The translations under genes were made by a program, and so were the position numbers. The notes beneath the pieces are model-generated. The model was not told the DNA's origin and made no database searches. It saw only the letters and a program-made list of their open reading frames with translations. From positions 930,001 through 994,000 of the forward strand of contig JAACMV010000002.1 in NCBI GenBank assembly GCA_010909725.1: a stretch of 64,000 nt of DNA, written 5' to 3'. The DNA is from Picochlorum sp. 'celeri'. Taxonomy: Eukaryota; Chlorophyta; Trebouxiophyceae. Shown here in pieces: positions 30,301-40,877 of the stretch. The number at the start of each line of letters is the position of its first letter. The first letter of the stretch is position 1.

Positions 30301-31067
30301 ATGTTGAGACGCGCGAGTTCCAGAGTTGTTGCCCTTGCGCAACAGCGTATTATGAGCCAGCGTGGGGTTTCCAGTTCACTGATAAAATTCGAAGAGGAAG
30401 ATGCCAGTGCAAATAGCAAACAGGTACGTCAGATTGGTCACTTTTGCACATGTTGCGAATCTCATGAAATCGGCACATTTCTTTCTTCTTTTGCGATGAA
30501 TCGTCAGGATATGAGCCATATTATTACTATATATAGGAATTTTTGAAAAAATTCGAGCCTATCGGGGGAACCCTTGCCCCACCCGAGTTCCCTAGCAACT
30601 TCGTTCCCAAGGAGGCTGCAGGTGAAGAGGAGAAAGCCGGTGTCACCCCGGATAAATTGAAGTTCAACTTCTTCATGCCCCACAACACCGTATTTAAAGG
30701 GGAAAATGTGGATCTGGTGTTGATGCCAGCCGTGACTGGTGATTTTGGAGTGATGCCTGGGCATGTTCCAACTGTTGCAGAACTCCGTCCTGGGCTGGTA
30801 ACAGTTCACAAGGAATTGGACAAGGATGTAGAGAAGTATTTTGTCAGTGGTGGCTTTGCATTTGTACATGAAGATTCTACTGCTGATGTGTGTGCTGTTG
30901 AGGCTGTCCCAGTGAGCGATTTGGACCCAGAGGCCGTCAAGGCGGGGCTGCAGGAGTACACGGCAAAGCTGGCATCAGTGCAGGCAAAGGGAGATGATTA
31001 CGAGATTGCCGCAGCCCAAGTAGGGGTGGAGGTGTATTCTGCTATGAATGCTGCTGTCGGTAATTAG
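30301..31067 (+). CDS. Mitochondrial F1 ATP synthase delta subunit
   Basis: Join(30301..30423, 30537..31067), 217 aa; 113-nt intron (GTACGT...TATATAG). The first ~40 residues are Arg/Ser/Gln-rich (MLRRASSRVVALAQQR), a mitochondrial presequence. The conserved N-terminal beta-sandwich is diagnostic: LKFNFFMPHNTVFKGENVDLVLMPAVTGDFGVMPGHVPTVAEL, given here as the run of family landmarks FNFFMPHNTVF, TGDFGVMPGHVP and AELRPG. The C-terminal helical hairpin spans ~165-217. This subunit (epsilon in bacteria) is part of the central stalk of complex V in the inner membrane. The length matches plant homologues. Confidence 0.9.
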
Positions 31068-31149
31068 ATATTGATTTTTATACCTTGTTAGACTTTCTTA
31101 CATCATGTGGGCATCCTTTCAAAATCTGTTGGAATGTGGGGAAAATGGT

Positions 31150-32936
31150 TTATATGACAGTGCCGTCCTCGATTGTTGCATCCTTGGTGATGACAATCAC
31201 TCCGTCACGGATCACGTAGCCCTCTTCTTCTCGCATGGCTTCCTGTACATTGTCGACATTGACGATACGGCAGAATCTTCCGATTCTTGCATTCTTGTCC
31301 ACAATGGCACCCTTGATGTGTGTACCTCTTCCAACTCCAATTGGCATACAGTCACTGAATACCTCGCACTCTCCTGACTGTTCGTAGTAATCTGCTCCCA
31401 TCAACAAAGAGTCTTCAATAATACAATCTTTTCCGATCTTTGATCGAAGACCAACAACTGAGTGCAACACCTTGGATCCAGAGTCAACTGTGCATCCATC
31501 GCCAATAATCGACTTTTCCACGGTGGCATTGATCACCTTGGAAGGTGGAAGGAATCTAGACATGGTGTAAATTGGAGCATCTTTATCATAGAAAGAAAAG
31601 GCTGGGTTTGGTGTATCGGTCAGTGCCAAGTTGGCATCATAGAATGCCTTGACAGTTCCAATATCCTCCCAGTAGCCATCATATAAATATGCCTGAACAT
31701 GCATCCCCATGTCCTTTGCACCTGGGATAATGTCGCTGCCGAAATCGTGTTCCTCTGTGAAATGCTTACCCAAAAGATCCTGCAGTGCTGACGCTTTGCA
31801 GACGTAGATGCCCATGGATGCAATGTAGGGCTTCTCGGTTGCTTGATCCTTGGACAACCCCAAGACTGTTGTATCGACCTGCATGGCCTTGAGAGCGTCA
31901 CCCTTTGGCTTCTCCGCAAACTCCACAATCTTCCCTGTGTCGTCGATTTTCATCAGACCGAAAGCTTCTGCTTCCTTCTCTCTGCATGGGAGAGCAGCGA
32001 CGGTGATGTCTGCACCAGCCTGGCGATGTGCCAGGACAAACTGAGAGTAATCCATTCTGTACAAATGGTCTCCAGAGAGGATCAAAAAGTCCTCAACTCC
32101 ATCTCTGCATGCTTCATCAAACAACCACAGATACTGACGGACTGCATCGGCAGTACCTTGGAACCATTTCTTGCTAGAAGTCGTCTGGGATGCAGCCAAC
32201 ACTTCAACAAAACCTCTATTGGTATAGCCTCCCACACTGGCATTGTATGCCTGAGACAAGTGACGATTCAACGATGCAGAATTGAACTGCGTCAAACAGT
32301 AAATTTTATTGACCCCAGAGTTGATGCAATTTGACACGGGAATATCGATCAATCTGTAGTTTGCACCCAATGGCACAGCAGGCTTGGCACGCTTTTTGGT
32401 CAAAGGGTACAGGCGAGATCCAGCTCCTCCTCCAAGAATGATACCGAGGACCGTCTTTGACATATCATAGATTGTCTTGTCGCTTGGAGATGTAGTGGAA
32501 ACCTTCTGCCCGGCATCCTCATTCACATCCACGGCAGCTCTGACAGTTGAGCCATGAATCTGCACAGATACACACAGAGAGAGGGGTGAGCAACGTCAGG
32601 GTGTCACAGCCAGACTCGACAAAGACATCAGTCACATACATTTTTACGCTGGAATGTTTGCCTCTGGTTCACAATAGATCTAGATCGCACATGTTGCCCA
32701 CGGAATGCGTGAACCGAAGATAGCCCTGCACAGCAAGAGGATAAGAACTAGGTACGTTGGACCAACCGATGGAACTTTGAGGACTCGAATGGCCCATAAA
32801 GCAATAAAAATACTATTTTAATGAATTGAAACAGATTCCAATGCCCAACAGAGTGCAGTACAGTGAAATATATTTTCGAGGAAGCGACAGATTGACCCGT
32901 ACCTGAAGACGTGTTTCTTTCGAGTGAAAACTGCAT
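31150..32936 (-). CDS. Glucose-1-phosphate adenylyltransferase small subunit, plastid
   Basis: Join(32936..32903, 32725..32640, 32559..31150), 509 aa; introns 177 and 79-80 nt with donors GTACGG and GTATGT. The two short 5' exons encode a Ser/Arg-rich transit peptide, and their junctions are less certain than the main exon. The nucleotidyltransferase domain has [21 protein letters not shown], a nearby [11 protein letters not shown], and [10 protein letters not shown]. The C-terminal left-handed beta-helix carries isoleucine-patch turns. It makes ADP-glucose from glucose-1-P and ATP, the committed and 3-PGA/Pi-regulated step of starch synthesis in the chloroplast. A starch synthase lies at 54.7-56.7 kb. 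Similarity is strongest to the small, catalytic subunit. Confidence 0.92.
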
Positions 32937-33073
32937 TATGACCGAAATGAACCCTCTCAAATCGATTATAGTATTTAAATATATATTTGGAAGGAAAGGA
33001 TGGCCCGATTAATGGCCATCGCGTTGATTGATGATATTGATGCAAACCTGCCATGATGATCTTACATCCTGCC

Positions 33074-34408
33074 TTACTTGGTTCTTTTGTAAATACGATT
33101 CAATAATGGCATGAAGACATCCTTTGGAAGCACATCTTGTCCTTCTATCTTGGCAATCATATCATTATAGCTGCTTGTTTCGTATTCTTTGAACAACTTT
33201 TCCAGTTCAAGGTCATTGTACAGGCTCTTGATGGCTGAGACTGATGCAGCGTCTGACTTGCCATAGTTCTTCTCTATCACAGATTTCTGTTCATCGGTAG
33301 CCCGTTTCAATGCTTGAACAACAAGCCATGAGCATTTGTTGTCCTCAATGTCGGTACCGATTTTCCCAATGGTCTCTGGATCTCCAAAGCAGTCCAGATA
33401 GTCATCCTGGATTTGAAAGTACTGCCCCATTGTCATGCAAATGTCTTCAGCAATGGCATATGCCTTCGGGTCCGAGGTCCCTTGTAAACGGAGTCCACAC
33501 GCGATCGGCAAATAAAATGTATAGAAAGCAGTCTTGTACGTCACGATACGCATGTATCTTTCCTCTGTATACCGAGAAAGGTCGACAGATCCAATTGGGG
33601 CAGTGGTGGTATCAAGCAATTGCCCATGGGCAGTCTGATGCGTGACTTCATGGAACAAGTCCAACAAGTCAACGTACACCTCAGACGTCGAAAAATGCTT
33701 TTTCAAAATACGATAGATACAAGATTCCAGAATAATTCCGTCATTGATGGCAATGAGCCCAATATCTGGTTGCTTGTACCAACATGGCTGCCCTCTTCTG
33801 GTGATGGAATGGTCCATAATGTCGTCGGCTACCAAAAAGTACGCTTGTAACTGCATTGATGAGAAGAGTGAGAACAACACAAACAAACAAACAATCATAT
33901 ATGATGATGGTGCCATGACAACGTACAAATTCAATGCACCATCCCAAGATGCGTGCCTTGTGAATCTGCTCCTCACTCATCTCTCCCTCTCCAACTGACG
34001 CTTTGAATGCATCTAAAACCGCCATTCCTCGATTTAATTTACCGTGCGGTACATTATAATCGATCATCTGCAGTTGAACATGCAATCACGTGTGTGTAGG
34101 AACATGAATTCACATTGGGAATCACCACGCACCCTCTTCATCCATTCTTTCGTCTGTTCAGGCTGACCATCCCCCAAAAGATCATCATGAACAAGCTCAT
34201 CACGCAGCTGATCAAAGACTTTTAAAAATTCCTGCAGATACGTGTGCTCATATCATACGGTGAACTGACTTCCAGCAACTTCCCTTTAGGACACATCATA
34301 GGGATCAAGAGAAGAGAGATGTACAATCTATAGAATTGAATCATCATAACAACATACCTGCTTCTCCTGATGCGCATCAGTCTTCTGTTTGGTATTATTG
34401 CCGGACAT
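33074..34408 (-). CDS. FPPS: Farnesyl diphosphate synthase
   Basis: Join(34408..34358, 34231..34133, 34067..33927, 33850..33074), 355 aa, the usual length. All introns are GT-AG with donors GTATGT, GTGCGT and GTACGT. The first Asp-rich motif DDIMD is at residues 106-110, preceded by LQAYFLVA as in plant FPPS, and followed by the RRGQPCW segment. The second motif DDYLD is at 246-250. An aromatic residue at the fourth/fifth position before the first motif favours C15 product length. It condenses IPP with DMAPP and GPP to FPP, precursor of sterols, dolichol and ubiquinone, in cytosol or peroxisome. No transit peptide is evident. Confidence 0.92.
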
Positions 34409-34966
34409 TTTTGTTGTGAGAAGACACAAGTTGGATCAGTCAAGAAGCTAAAAATATCTGTATCTCTGGACAAAATACTACTCCCAGAACTGCAAGGACA
34501 TATTTTTCTATTAAAATACACCACGATCAGCTCAATCCACGCAACAGAGTTGTCCCATCTCCCGATTTGGACATGCGTCAGTCCATCTGATGCAGGAGAA
34601 TATCAACGCATTCAGCATCCACACCCCATCATCGCACCTTTTTTTACCCAAAATCGATTACAATATCTGCGATGGGTCCAATGCATCACCAGCACGATCA
34701 CACCACTGCCAATGTATGTGCTTCCCCATCAAATCAGCATCTGACCGATCGATCGCGCCTCGCAATCACACGTACTTGTGTGTGAGAATCGTGTCCTCAC
34801 ACTGCTGTTTTCTTTCGTACATACAGTCTTCATGTTCAAGACTGGAAAATACATGTATATAGTGCAAGTATAGGAGAACCGATACACCATTAAGTACGTA
34901 CTCATACGTGGACTCCTCGGAGCAATAGTAGCAAGTGTGCTGGCGTTGGGATTGATCAAAACCATG
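34409..34966. other. Divergent intergenic region, 558 bp
   Basis: It lies between the FPPS and MsrB starts. The MsrB frame stays open upstream to 34874 and would encode a hydrophobic stretch (GLLGAIVASVLALGL), so an upstream MsrB exon or a non-ATG-proximal start may lie here. A 124-codon plus-strand frame (34370-34744) has no recognisable content. Confidence 0.4.
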
Positions 34967-35491
34967 GGAGCTGCAGCAAGCAAGACCACGCCAATGGCAC
35001 CGGTAACAGATAGGCCAAAAGTGAGCTCTTCAGGCTATGACATTACGAGAATGCCAGCGGCAGTCATTCAGGAAAGGGCAAAGGCATTGACTCCACTCCA
35101 AAGAAATGTGGCACTCAACTCTGGAACAGAGGTTGCATTCACAGGCGTCACGGTCGATGGATCTCCACATGACAATAAACGTCGAGGAGTGTATGTTGGA
35201 TCAATTTCCGACCTGCCACTGTTCTCTTCAGACCACAAGTTTGATTCAGGAACTGGATGGCCTTCCTTCTACCAACCAATCGATCCATTGCATGTGATCG
35301 AGGAGAGAGACACATCCATCCCATTCATGCCTCGCGTCGAAGTCCTCGACGCACGATCCGGGGCGCATCTAGGACACGTCTTCAACGACGGCCCTCCACC
35401 CACACGGAAGAGATATTGTATGAATGCCGCCGCGCTCAGGTTTATACCAGAAGGTGAACCTTTGCCAGACAAACAACCAACATACGAATGA
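34967..35491 (+). CDS. MSRB: Methionine-R-sulfoxide reductase B, single-Cys, zinc-site-less form
   Basis: 174 aa from the ATG at 34967; the frame continues upstream over a hydrophobic segment, so the true start may be earlier in a spliced exon. Conserved MsrB blocks are FDSGTGWPSFYQPI, HLGHVFNDGP and RYCMNAAALRF, with the catalytic Cys in RYCMN. The two CxxC zinc pairs of most MsrBs are absent: the first position reads VGSISDLPLF, the second VEVLDARSGAHLG. The catalytic Cys is the only Cys in the protein, so it must be a 1-Cys enzyme regenerated by thioredoxin or glutaredoxin in another way. It repairs oxidised Met. Location is unclear. Confidence 0.87.
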   Translation, partial: GAAASKTTPMAPVTDRPKVSSSGYDITRMPAAVIQERAKALTPLQRNVALNSGTEVAFTGVTVDGSPHDNKRRGVYVGSISDLPLFSSDHKFDSGTGWPSFYQPIDPLHVIEERDTSIPFMPRVEVLDARSGAHLGHVFNDGPPPTRKRYCMNAAALRFIPEGEPLPDKQPTYE

Positions 35492-35602
35492 ATATAAAAA
35501 CACATGTAACATTTTTGTCTACTTTATATTTACATCATGATGTAATGTGTCTCTACAGTCTCATCCATTCTTCTTTCCTTGTGCAGCAGCTCTACCACTG
35601 CA

Positions 35603-35806
35603 TCACTCCTCTGCCTTCCCCGAGCTCCCAGAGGAATAGAAACTCTCCCATCGCTCATTCTCCTTCCAATGATATGTCTGCCATATCAACCCGAGACTCA
35701 CGCCAAGGAAACTCCCAATGACAATGTCCTTCACAACAGACACCTTGGACCCCATCCCCTCCTTTGAGAACACCTGAACAGCCCTAATCACTTCTTTACC
35801 AGCCAT
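35603..35806 (-). CDS. COX5C: Cytochrome c oxidase subunit 5C-like (mitochondrial)
   Basis: 67 aa, intronless, in a gap between larger genes. It begins MAGKEV, and a single membrane helix (VVKDIVIGSFLGVSLGLIW) is followed by HWKENERWESFY. This aligns block by block with plant COX5C: a start MAG, Val-Val-Lys before the helix, and a TrpXXXHHW-type His-Trp plus FY after it. It is a small accessory subunit of complex IV in the inner membrane. The match covers nearly the full length, which is why a small ORF is called with confidence. Confidence 0.8.
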   Translation of the reverse strand: MAGKEVIRAVQVFSKEGMGSKVSVVKDIVIGSFLGVSLGLIWQTYHWKENERWESFYSSGSSGKAEE

Positions 35807-36435
35807 ATTTTGTATCTATCTACCCAGAGTACGATGATTGTCGTCCACCGGGGTGTTGCTGCCTCGTGTGGAATAGGAATGGATGCTTGATATCTGTTCC
35901 CTCAAAAGAACCCCAGATCTCAGTCTATGTTGCGTGCACTACTAAAAATATTGTATGGTAATACAACCCCACGAGTCATGAGAAGAAAACCTTGTGGTGT
36001 TGTGGTCTGTGACATTCCTCATCGGCCTGTGTTTTCGCAGTACCAAATTAGGTACTGTGAAATAGGGCAGCAACAGAAGGGTCACGTGACGTTATGCGTC
36101 TGACCATCAATCCCAGATTCTCCCAGGATGCGCAACATCCACAGATGTAGGGCTGGCGGTTCTGCCTGGTGCATTTTAACTATTGATATTTTTTAGTACG
36201 CGTACAAAAACCATTATACCATTTATTGGTGGGTACAGTATTCTGATACGCAAGAAACTCCTACCTACTGGTGCTGCGGTTCTCAGCGACAAGCAGCCAA
36301 ACGGAAAAAGCAAGAAGAAGAAGCCCTCGTGTGCATATATATTTGCTTAGAAAGCGGATATATCAGTGCATAGACAAGAAGAGGTGTTATATCGGTTGAA
36401 CGAACTCATAAGGAAAAGGAAAAGCGGACGGAATC
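35807..36435. other. Divergent intergenic region, 629 bp
   Basis: Promoter region shared by COX5C (minus) and the bZIP gene (plus). It contains an inverted repeat at 36038-36057 and an A/G-rich stretch near 36300-36330. No RNA gene was seen. Confidence 0.45.
36038..36057. repeat. Inverted repeat CAGTACC / GGTACTG
   Basis: Perfect 7-bp arms around AAATTA, extended on both sides by TT/AA. It is a candidate dyad site in the COX5C-bZIP intergenic region. Confidence 0.5.
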
Positions 36436-37507
36436 ATGTGTCGAGTAGCAGTCAGACAAGCGTCGGCGCGTGCGCATCGTCAAGCAGAGCAAGAGAATGC
36501 TATTCATAGCAGTAATGAGTCTGTCCAAGGGAATGGAGGACACGAATATTTTGATGTGGACGCCCTGTTGGGGGAATTGGACCAGTCGTCTGCGGATGCC
36601 GGTGCGTGAGGCTTGTGTGGGTATATTGCGTTGGTTTTGGAATGATTGGCCACAATGGTGGGAAATCATGGGGGGATGTGGTGGGAACGTGTTGGTTGGC
36701 GGTGGTCGGAAACGGTCACGTGTCCTTTTTTTTGGTGGGCGCCTTTTTTAATTCCGTATAGGAAATTGAGAATGGTATTTTTTTTGTGGTGCAGATTTTG
36801 CTTTCATGCAATATCTTAACAGTGGAATAGTTCCACAGGCAACTGTTCCTCAGGAGCAGCAGTTGAATGTGGTGCAAGGACAGCCAGTGGGGTATACATC
36901 ACAGCAGGCTGGGAGCTATGTGCAGCCAATGATGATGATGCCGACGCAGCCAAGTGCCGACTATGTTGATCATCACTCGATGAACAATAACTACTTGGGT
37001 GGCTATCAGATGCATCAACAGCAGATTATGAGTCCAGCAATGCAGCAAGACTCTGTGAATGGAGCTCCTGATGATGGTGCCAAGGACGTGAAGGAAAAGC
37101 CTGCAAAGAGAGCTCGAGGGAAGAAGACAAAGAAAACCCCAGAAGAGATTGCAGAGCAGGTTGAGCGTGTGAAGCGCAGAAGAAGGGAGTCTGCTCATCG
37201 TTCAAGGCAGAAGAGGTTTGCATACATTAAAAACTTGGAGACTGAGAATCAGGCTCTTAAGATGGAGAATGAGCGCTTGCGACAAATGCTGTCGTCATCA
37301 AAGACGACCGCTGCACCAAAGGATGACGGATCAGTGGATTCTTTGGAATCTATGGAGAACAAAAAGGAAGACATGTATGTCAAATCTGAGCTTGCTGGAT
37401 CTAGCAGTGCCCTCATTGACTCTACATTCAATGATATCATGTGCAAGGCAACCTCACAAGAGATTGCCATGGCGGCTGATCTTTTGGGAATTAAAGCAGA
37501 AGATTAA
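36436..37507 (+). CDS. bZIP transcription factor
   Basis: Join(36436..36601, 36795..37507), 292 aa. The 193-nt intron (GTGCGT...GTGCAG) joins GCCG to ATTTTG in frame. Exon 1 encodes an acidic segment with FDVDALLGELD, an activation-like motif. A Gln/Met-rich region (~60-140) precedes the basic region ERVKRRRRESAHRSRQKRF, with the canonical Asn replaced in the NxxAAxxSR core by Glu-Ser-Ala-His-Arg-Ser-Arg. A short leucine zipper follows (YIKNLETENQALKMENERL). It is a nuclear DNA-binding regulator; target genes are unknown. The divergence of the basic-region core is worth checking, because most bZIPs keep Asn there. Confidence 0.87.
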
Positions 37508-37639
37508 TGAGGATGATTGATGAGTACTATTTCTAGCGCTTCCCAGAATGTTGAGAGTCCTGAAGAACTACCTGTCTGTACTACTGTTTCATGCTGCGAC
37601 AATACTATACAATGTAATGAAAGATTTTTTTTTTTTGAG

Positions 37640-39266
37640 TCATCTTGTTGGTTTGAAAGACAGTCCAACAGGTGGGAGGCACGCCCCAAGACTAGAGTCT
37701 GGGGGGCCTTGCTGCTCTGAGGCATCTGATTCCATCATTTCCTGATTGGATGTCTCCTCAAGACTCTTGTCACTATCCTGCGTTGAGACATCTTCCGAGC
37801 AATGTGTGGTTGGGCACCATGTCATGTTGCTCTCCAATGGCATTGCCAATGTGTCATGCACAGTAACGTCAAGCTGCTGCATGTCTGGCAATCTGCCATT
37901 CATACAAAACTGTGGGGATGGCATCATCCCTATGGCACATGGAGTCCATGCATCGACTCGCGTCCAACGTTCTGCGTCGTGGTACATATTATGTATCATA
38001 CCATCATCATCATCATTGATGCGTTTCATGGTGTCCAACGCCTCTGATGTTGTTGGCATGGTGAAGAATGCAGCAGCAAATTCTTCTACTCGTCGCCTAC
38101 AAGCTGGAGTCAATGATCCTTTCACCCGTATTGTATCAAATGTCTCTCGTAATCTATTCAGTGTCTGTTTCAAGTTCTCATCCTCGCGGCCTTCAACAAA
38201 AGCTTCAATGTGGCGCTGGCGAAGAAGGGGTCCTTGAACAATCATAACATCCAACATGACAGCATCAATATTCCCAGGTGACATGGTATCAAGCGACTCT
38301 TCCATCCAAATTCTACTCATTATTGTGTCAGAAGATTCAAATCGTTGATCTAAAAACATGCGGACAATCATACAGTGCACATCTGGCCATTCTCCGAGGA
38401 GATGGGTCAAGACCCTGGAGCATGCCCTACGCAGGGCATGCTCAGGAAACTCTACAGACACGCATTTCAGCATCATCGTCTGAACTAATATCTTCTCTTC
38501 ACCTTTTGGAACGCTTGTGCGAAGCTCTGTAAACAGACTCTGCCGATGCTTCTTCTCCTTTCGAACATCATACTCTTCATTGTCACTAGCATTTGGCCTC
38601 TTCTCTCCATTCCCATCATCATCATCATGTCCCCTAGATATTTCCCTCGATGCCGCCGCAATGTGTGAATCAATGAATGTGTTCATCACATCCCGCACAT
38701 TGGCCTCAGAATCCGCAAGACACGTCCTCTGAGCCTGCCAGTATTTGGTACGCAACCATTCCAAAGCTTGCTTGGCTGCTACTCTCAACACAGACAACGA
38801 CGGCAACTCATTATGCGTCGATTCGTGTCTAATATCTACTAAAATTCTAGGTATACCAGCTTGCTGGGCGAGGTGAGCAACAGATGATGCCACTCGACCC
38901 TTTTGTGCAGAGTCAGCAACCCCATTCACAAAACGCACCAAGGCCAACGAATACTGCAAGCGAATCAGAGCATCCGATACGCTCCCTACCCGATCTCTGC
39001 ATAGATAATAGACAACTGTATGAGTTACATATCCTCCAGATCATGGTGCATAAAATATCGTACGCATGTTGAGTCTCTCGAAGCAATGCAGTAGCATCCA
39101 CCCCAACTGGCACTCTTCCACGAATCCGCCACGCAGATACAATATCCAACCCTTGGCTTAGAGCCGTGTCGTCATATAAACATTTTCCTACCGTCTCCCA
39201 CTCATCCCAGCCCATCCATGGAACAAGTCTGCCCAGAGACATGTCACTACATTGACTTCCATGCAA
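37640..39266 (-). CDS. LAS1: LAS1 rRNA-processing endonuclease
   Basis: Join(39266..39064, 38996..37640), 519 aa; 67-nt intron (GTACGA...CTATGCAG). The start at 39266 or Met at 39242 (MSLGRLVPWMGWDEW) both suit the family. The N-terminal HEPN domain shows RLVPWMGWDEWETV, SAWRIRGRVPV, VRFVNGVAD and the catalytic RHxxxH as RHESTH within LVDIRHESTHNELP. The remainder is helical with an acidic low-complexity tract (~residues 180-200) and a disordered tail. LAS1 cleaves ITS2 at site C2 with the Grc3/NOL9 kinase during 60S biogenesis in the nucleolus. No Grc3 is in this window; the nearby kinase gene is CLP1. Confidence 0.88.
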
Positions 39267-39360
39267 CCGTGTTGCTCCGTTTCTTCTAGAATGTACCAGA
39301 AAAGAAAATAATTGTAAAATACATATTATTATTCAAAAAAGTACAGTATATGGATGAATG

Positions 39361-40419
39361 TCAGCTACCGGTATTCTTCTTGTATGTGGCAAGCATTGCC
39401 AACAACTCCTCATCTGCTGCAATCATCCTGGTTCTAAAACTGTCCACAGGAATCATATCTCCTTCTGGCAATGTGCCACCGATACAAGCATCAAGTATGT
39501 TCAAATCAAAGTACTTTTTCATGTCAGCCGAAATCTCAGAATCGTCCTTCAAAAAGACGAGCTTTTCTCTAGTCACTGGGTCAACAAAGGGCCGGATCGC
39601 CTTCCAAAAGAGTTCAAACAACCATGGCGGCTTGAAATTTACTGCTCGACCCAATCTTTCTGGGTAATGGTTCTGTACGATGGACAGTGTGGAGAGGGAC
39701 ACTTTCCACGGTGGCTGGTTCTGTCTATTGTACCCAACATAATCAAGCAACCAGGTCATTTTACCATCAGGAGCTGCATATATATTGAGAAGAAGGATGA
39801 CATGTATGTATTTCTATGACAACGCTCGATAATTATACTTCTTTTGTAACATGTATATATATAAACCCTTGTGACACACACCTGATTCATCAGCAATCTT
39901 GCTGGCATGTTCCATGATGTACACCACATACTTGAGTTTTAGCTCATTATCGCTCGATTGCTTCTCATTTCGTGGTCTCATAAACACAATAGGTCTTCCT
40001 TCGTTATCAAATTCATCCAATATTGTCACCTTTTTCAATGCAGCTTCACTCTGAATGCTATCCCATGTTATAGCCTCTGGCTTGTACTGTTCCCTCCATT
40101 TCAAAGTTTCCTTGAGCATTCTGCTTGCTTTGTGCACATTAAACTGCCGAGCCCTCAGATAACGAACATAGGTACCTTGGGTACAGAATACCTTGTGAGG
40201 AGGGTGTGCCTGCACATACAGGTGGCATGCATCAGGATCATTCGTGTACGATTGATCCATCGAATATAGCATTCATCACAAGTAGATGGCCGTCACTTGA
40301 CATACCTCGACGATTGAAGAAACCTCCTTTTCCAACTGGAGAACAAGTTCCTTTTCCTTGTCAGTGATCGAGCGAGCAAAAGGCTCGATGGGACGTTCAG
40401 TGGTGTCTGATGCACACAT
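39361..40419 (-). CDS. Sec14-like CRAL-TRIO lipid-binding protein
   Basis: Join(40419..40306, 40209..39882, 39773..39361), 284 aa; introns 96 and 108 nt with donors GTATGT and GTGTGT. The short CRAL-TRIO_N region (YVRYLRARQFNVHKASRML, split with LKWREQYKPE) is followed by the lipid-binding lobe: DNEGRPIVFMRPRN, LLDYVGYNR, IVQNHYPERLGRAV and PPWLFELFWKAIRPFV. The block order and the YPERL motif are diagnostic for Sec14. These proteins bind phosphatidylinositol and/or phosphatidylcholine and prime lipid signalling, usually in the cytosol. No GOLD domain is present. Ligand is not predictable from sequence. Confidence 0.87.
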
Positions 40420-40877
40420 TATATGCAATAGTATCTATTATTAGTATGGGGGTATGCAAAGACATGTGCCACGGTGTTTCTGTAGACGCAAAGATCATGC
40501 CCTTTTGATTTCAAGATCTCTACAGATCTCTACAGATCTCTAGAGATCCAAACGTTCGGAATACCGCGTTTCTTACAGGTAACGAGCGACCGCACAGCGA
40601 TGTGCATACTGAAATTGTAAATCTTTTTATGTATCTATGACACGCGTGTTGCAGTAGTAGGGAAAGGAAGTCATTTGGAGAGTAACAATAACGACCTTGG
40701 GGCTGTCCAGTTTTCTCTGGCTGTGAGTCTTTTTTAATTTGGAGCAGAAAGGGGAAACGCTCTGCTGTGGATCTTCATATTACGTGTAATTTTAAAAAAT
40801 AGCAAGCGCGTGTACAGTGATTGAGACATTGCCTCGCCTTGTTTGGCAGTCGTGATACGGTTGCAGAGACGAGAAGA
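40420..40877. other. Divergent intergenic region, 458 bp
   Basis: Promoter space between the Sec14-like gene (minus) and the GH16 gene (plus). It contains the short tandem repeat at 40514-40543. No RNA gene was recognised. Confidence 0.45.
40514..40543. repeat. Tandem repeat, 3 x AGATCTCTAC
   Basis: Three abutting 10-mers, the last differing in its final base, followed by AGATC. A short direct repeat, possibly a cluster of binding sites. Confidence 0.6.

Noticed and set aside
34370..34744. 124-codon plus-strand frame in the FPPS/MsrB interval
   Set aside because: It begins inside the FPPS first exon on the opposite strand, with no recognisable content.
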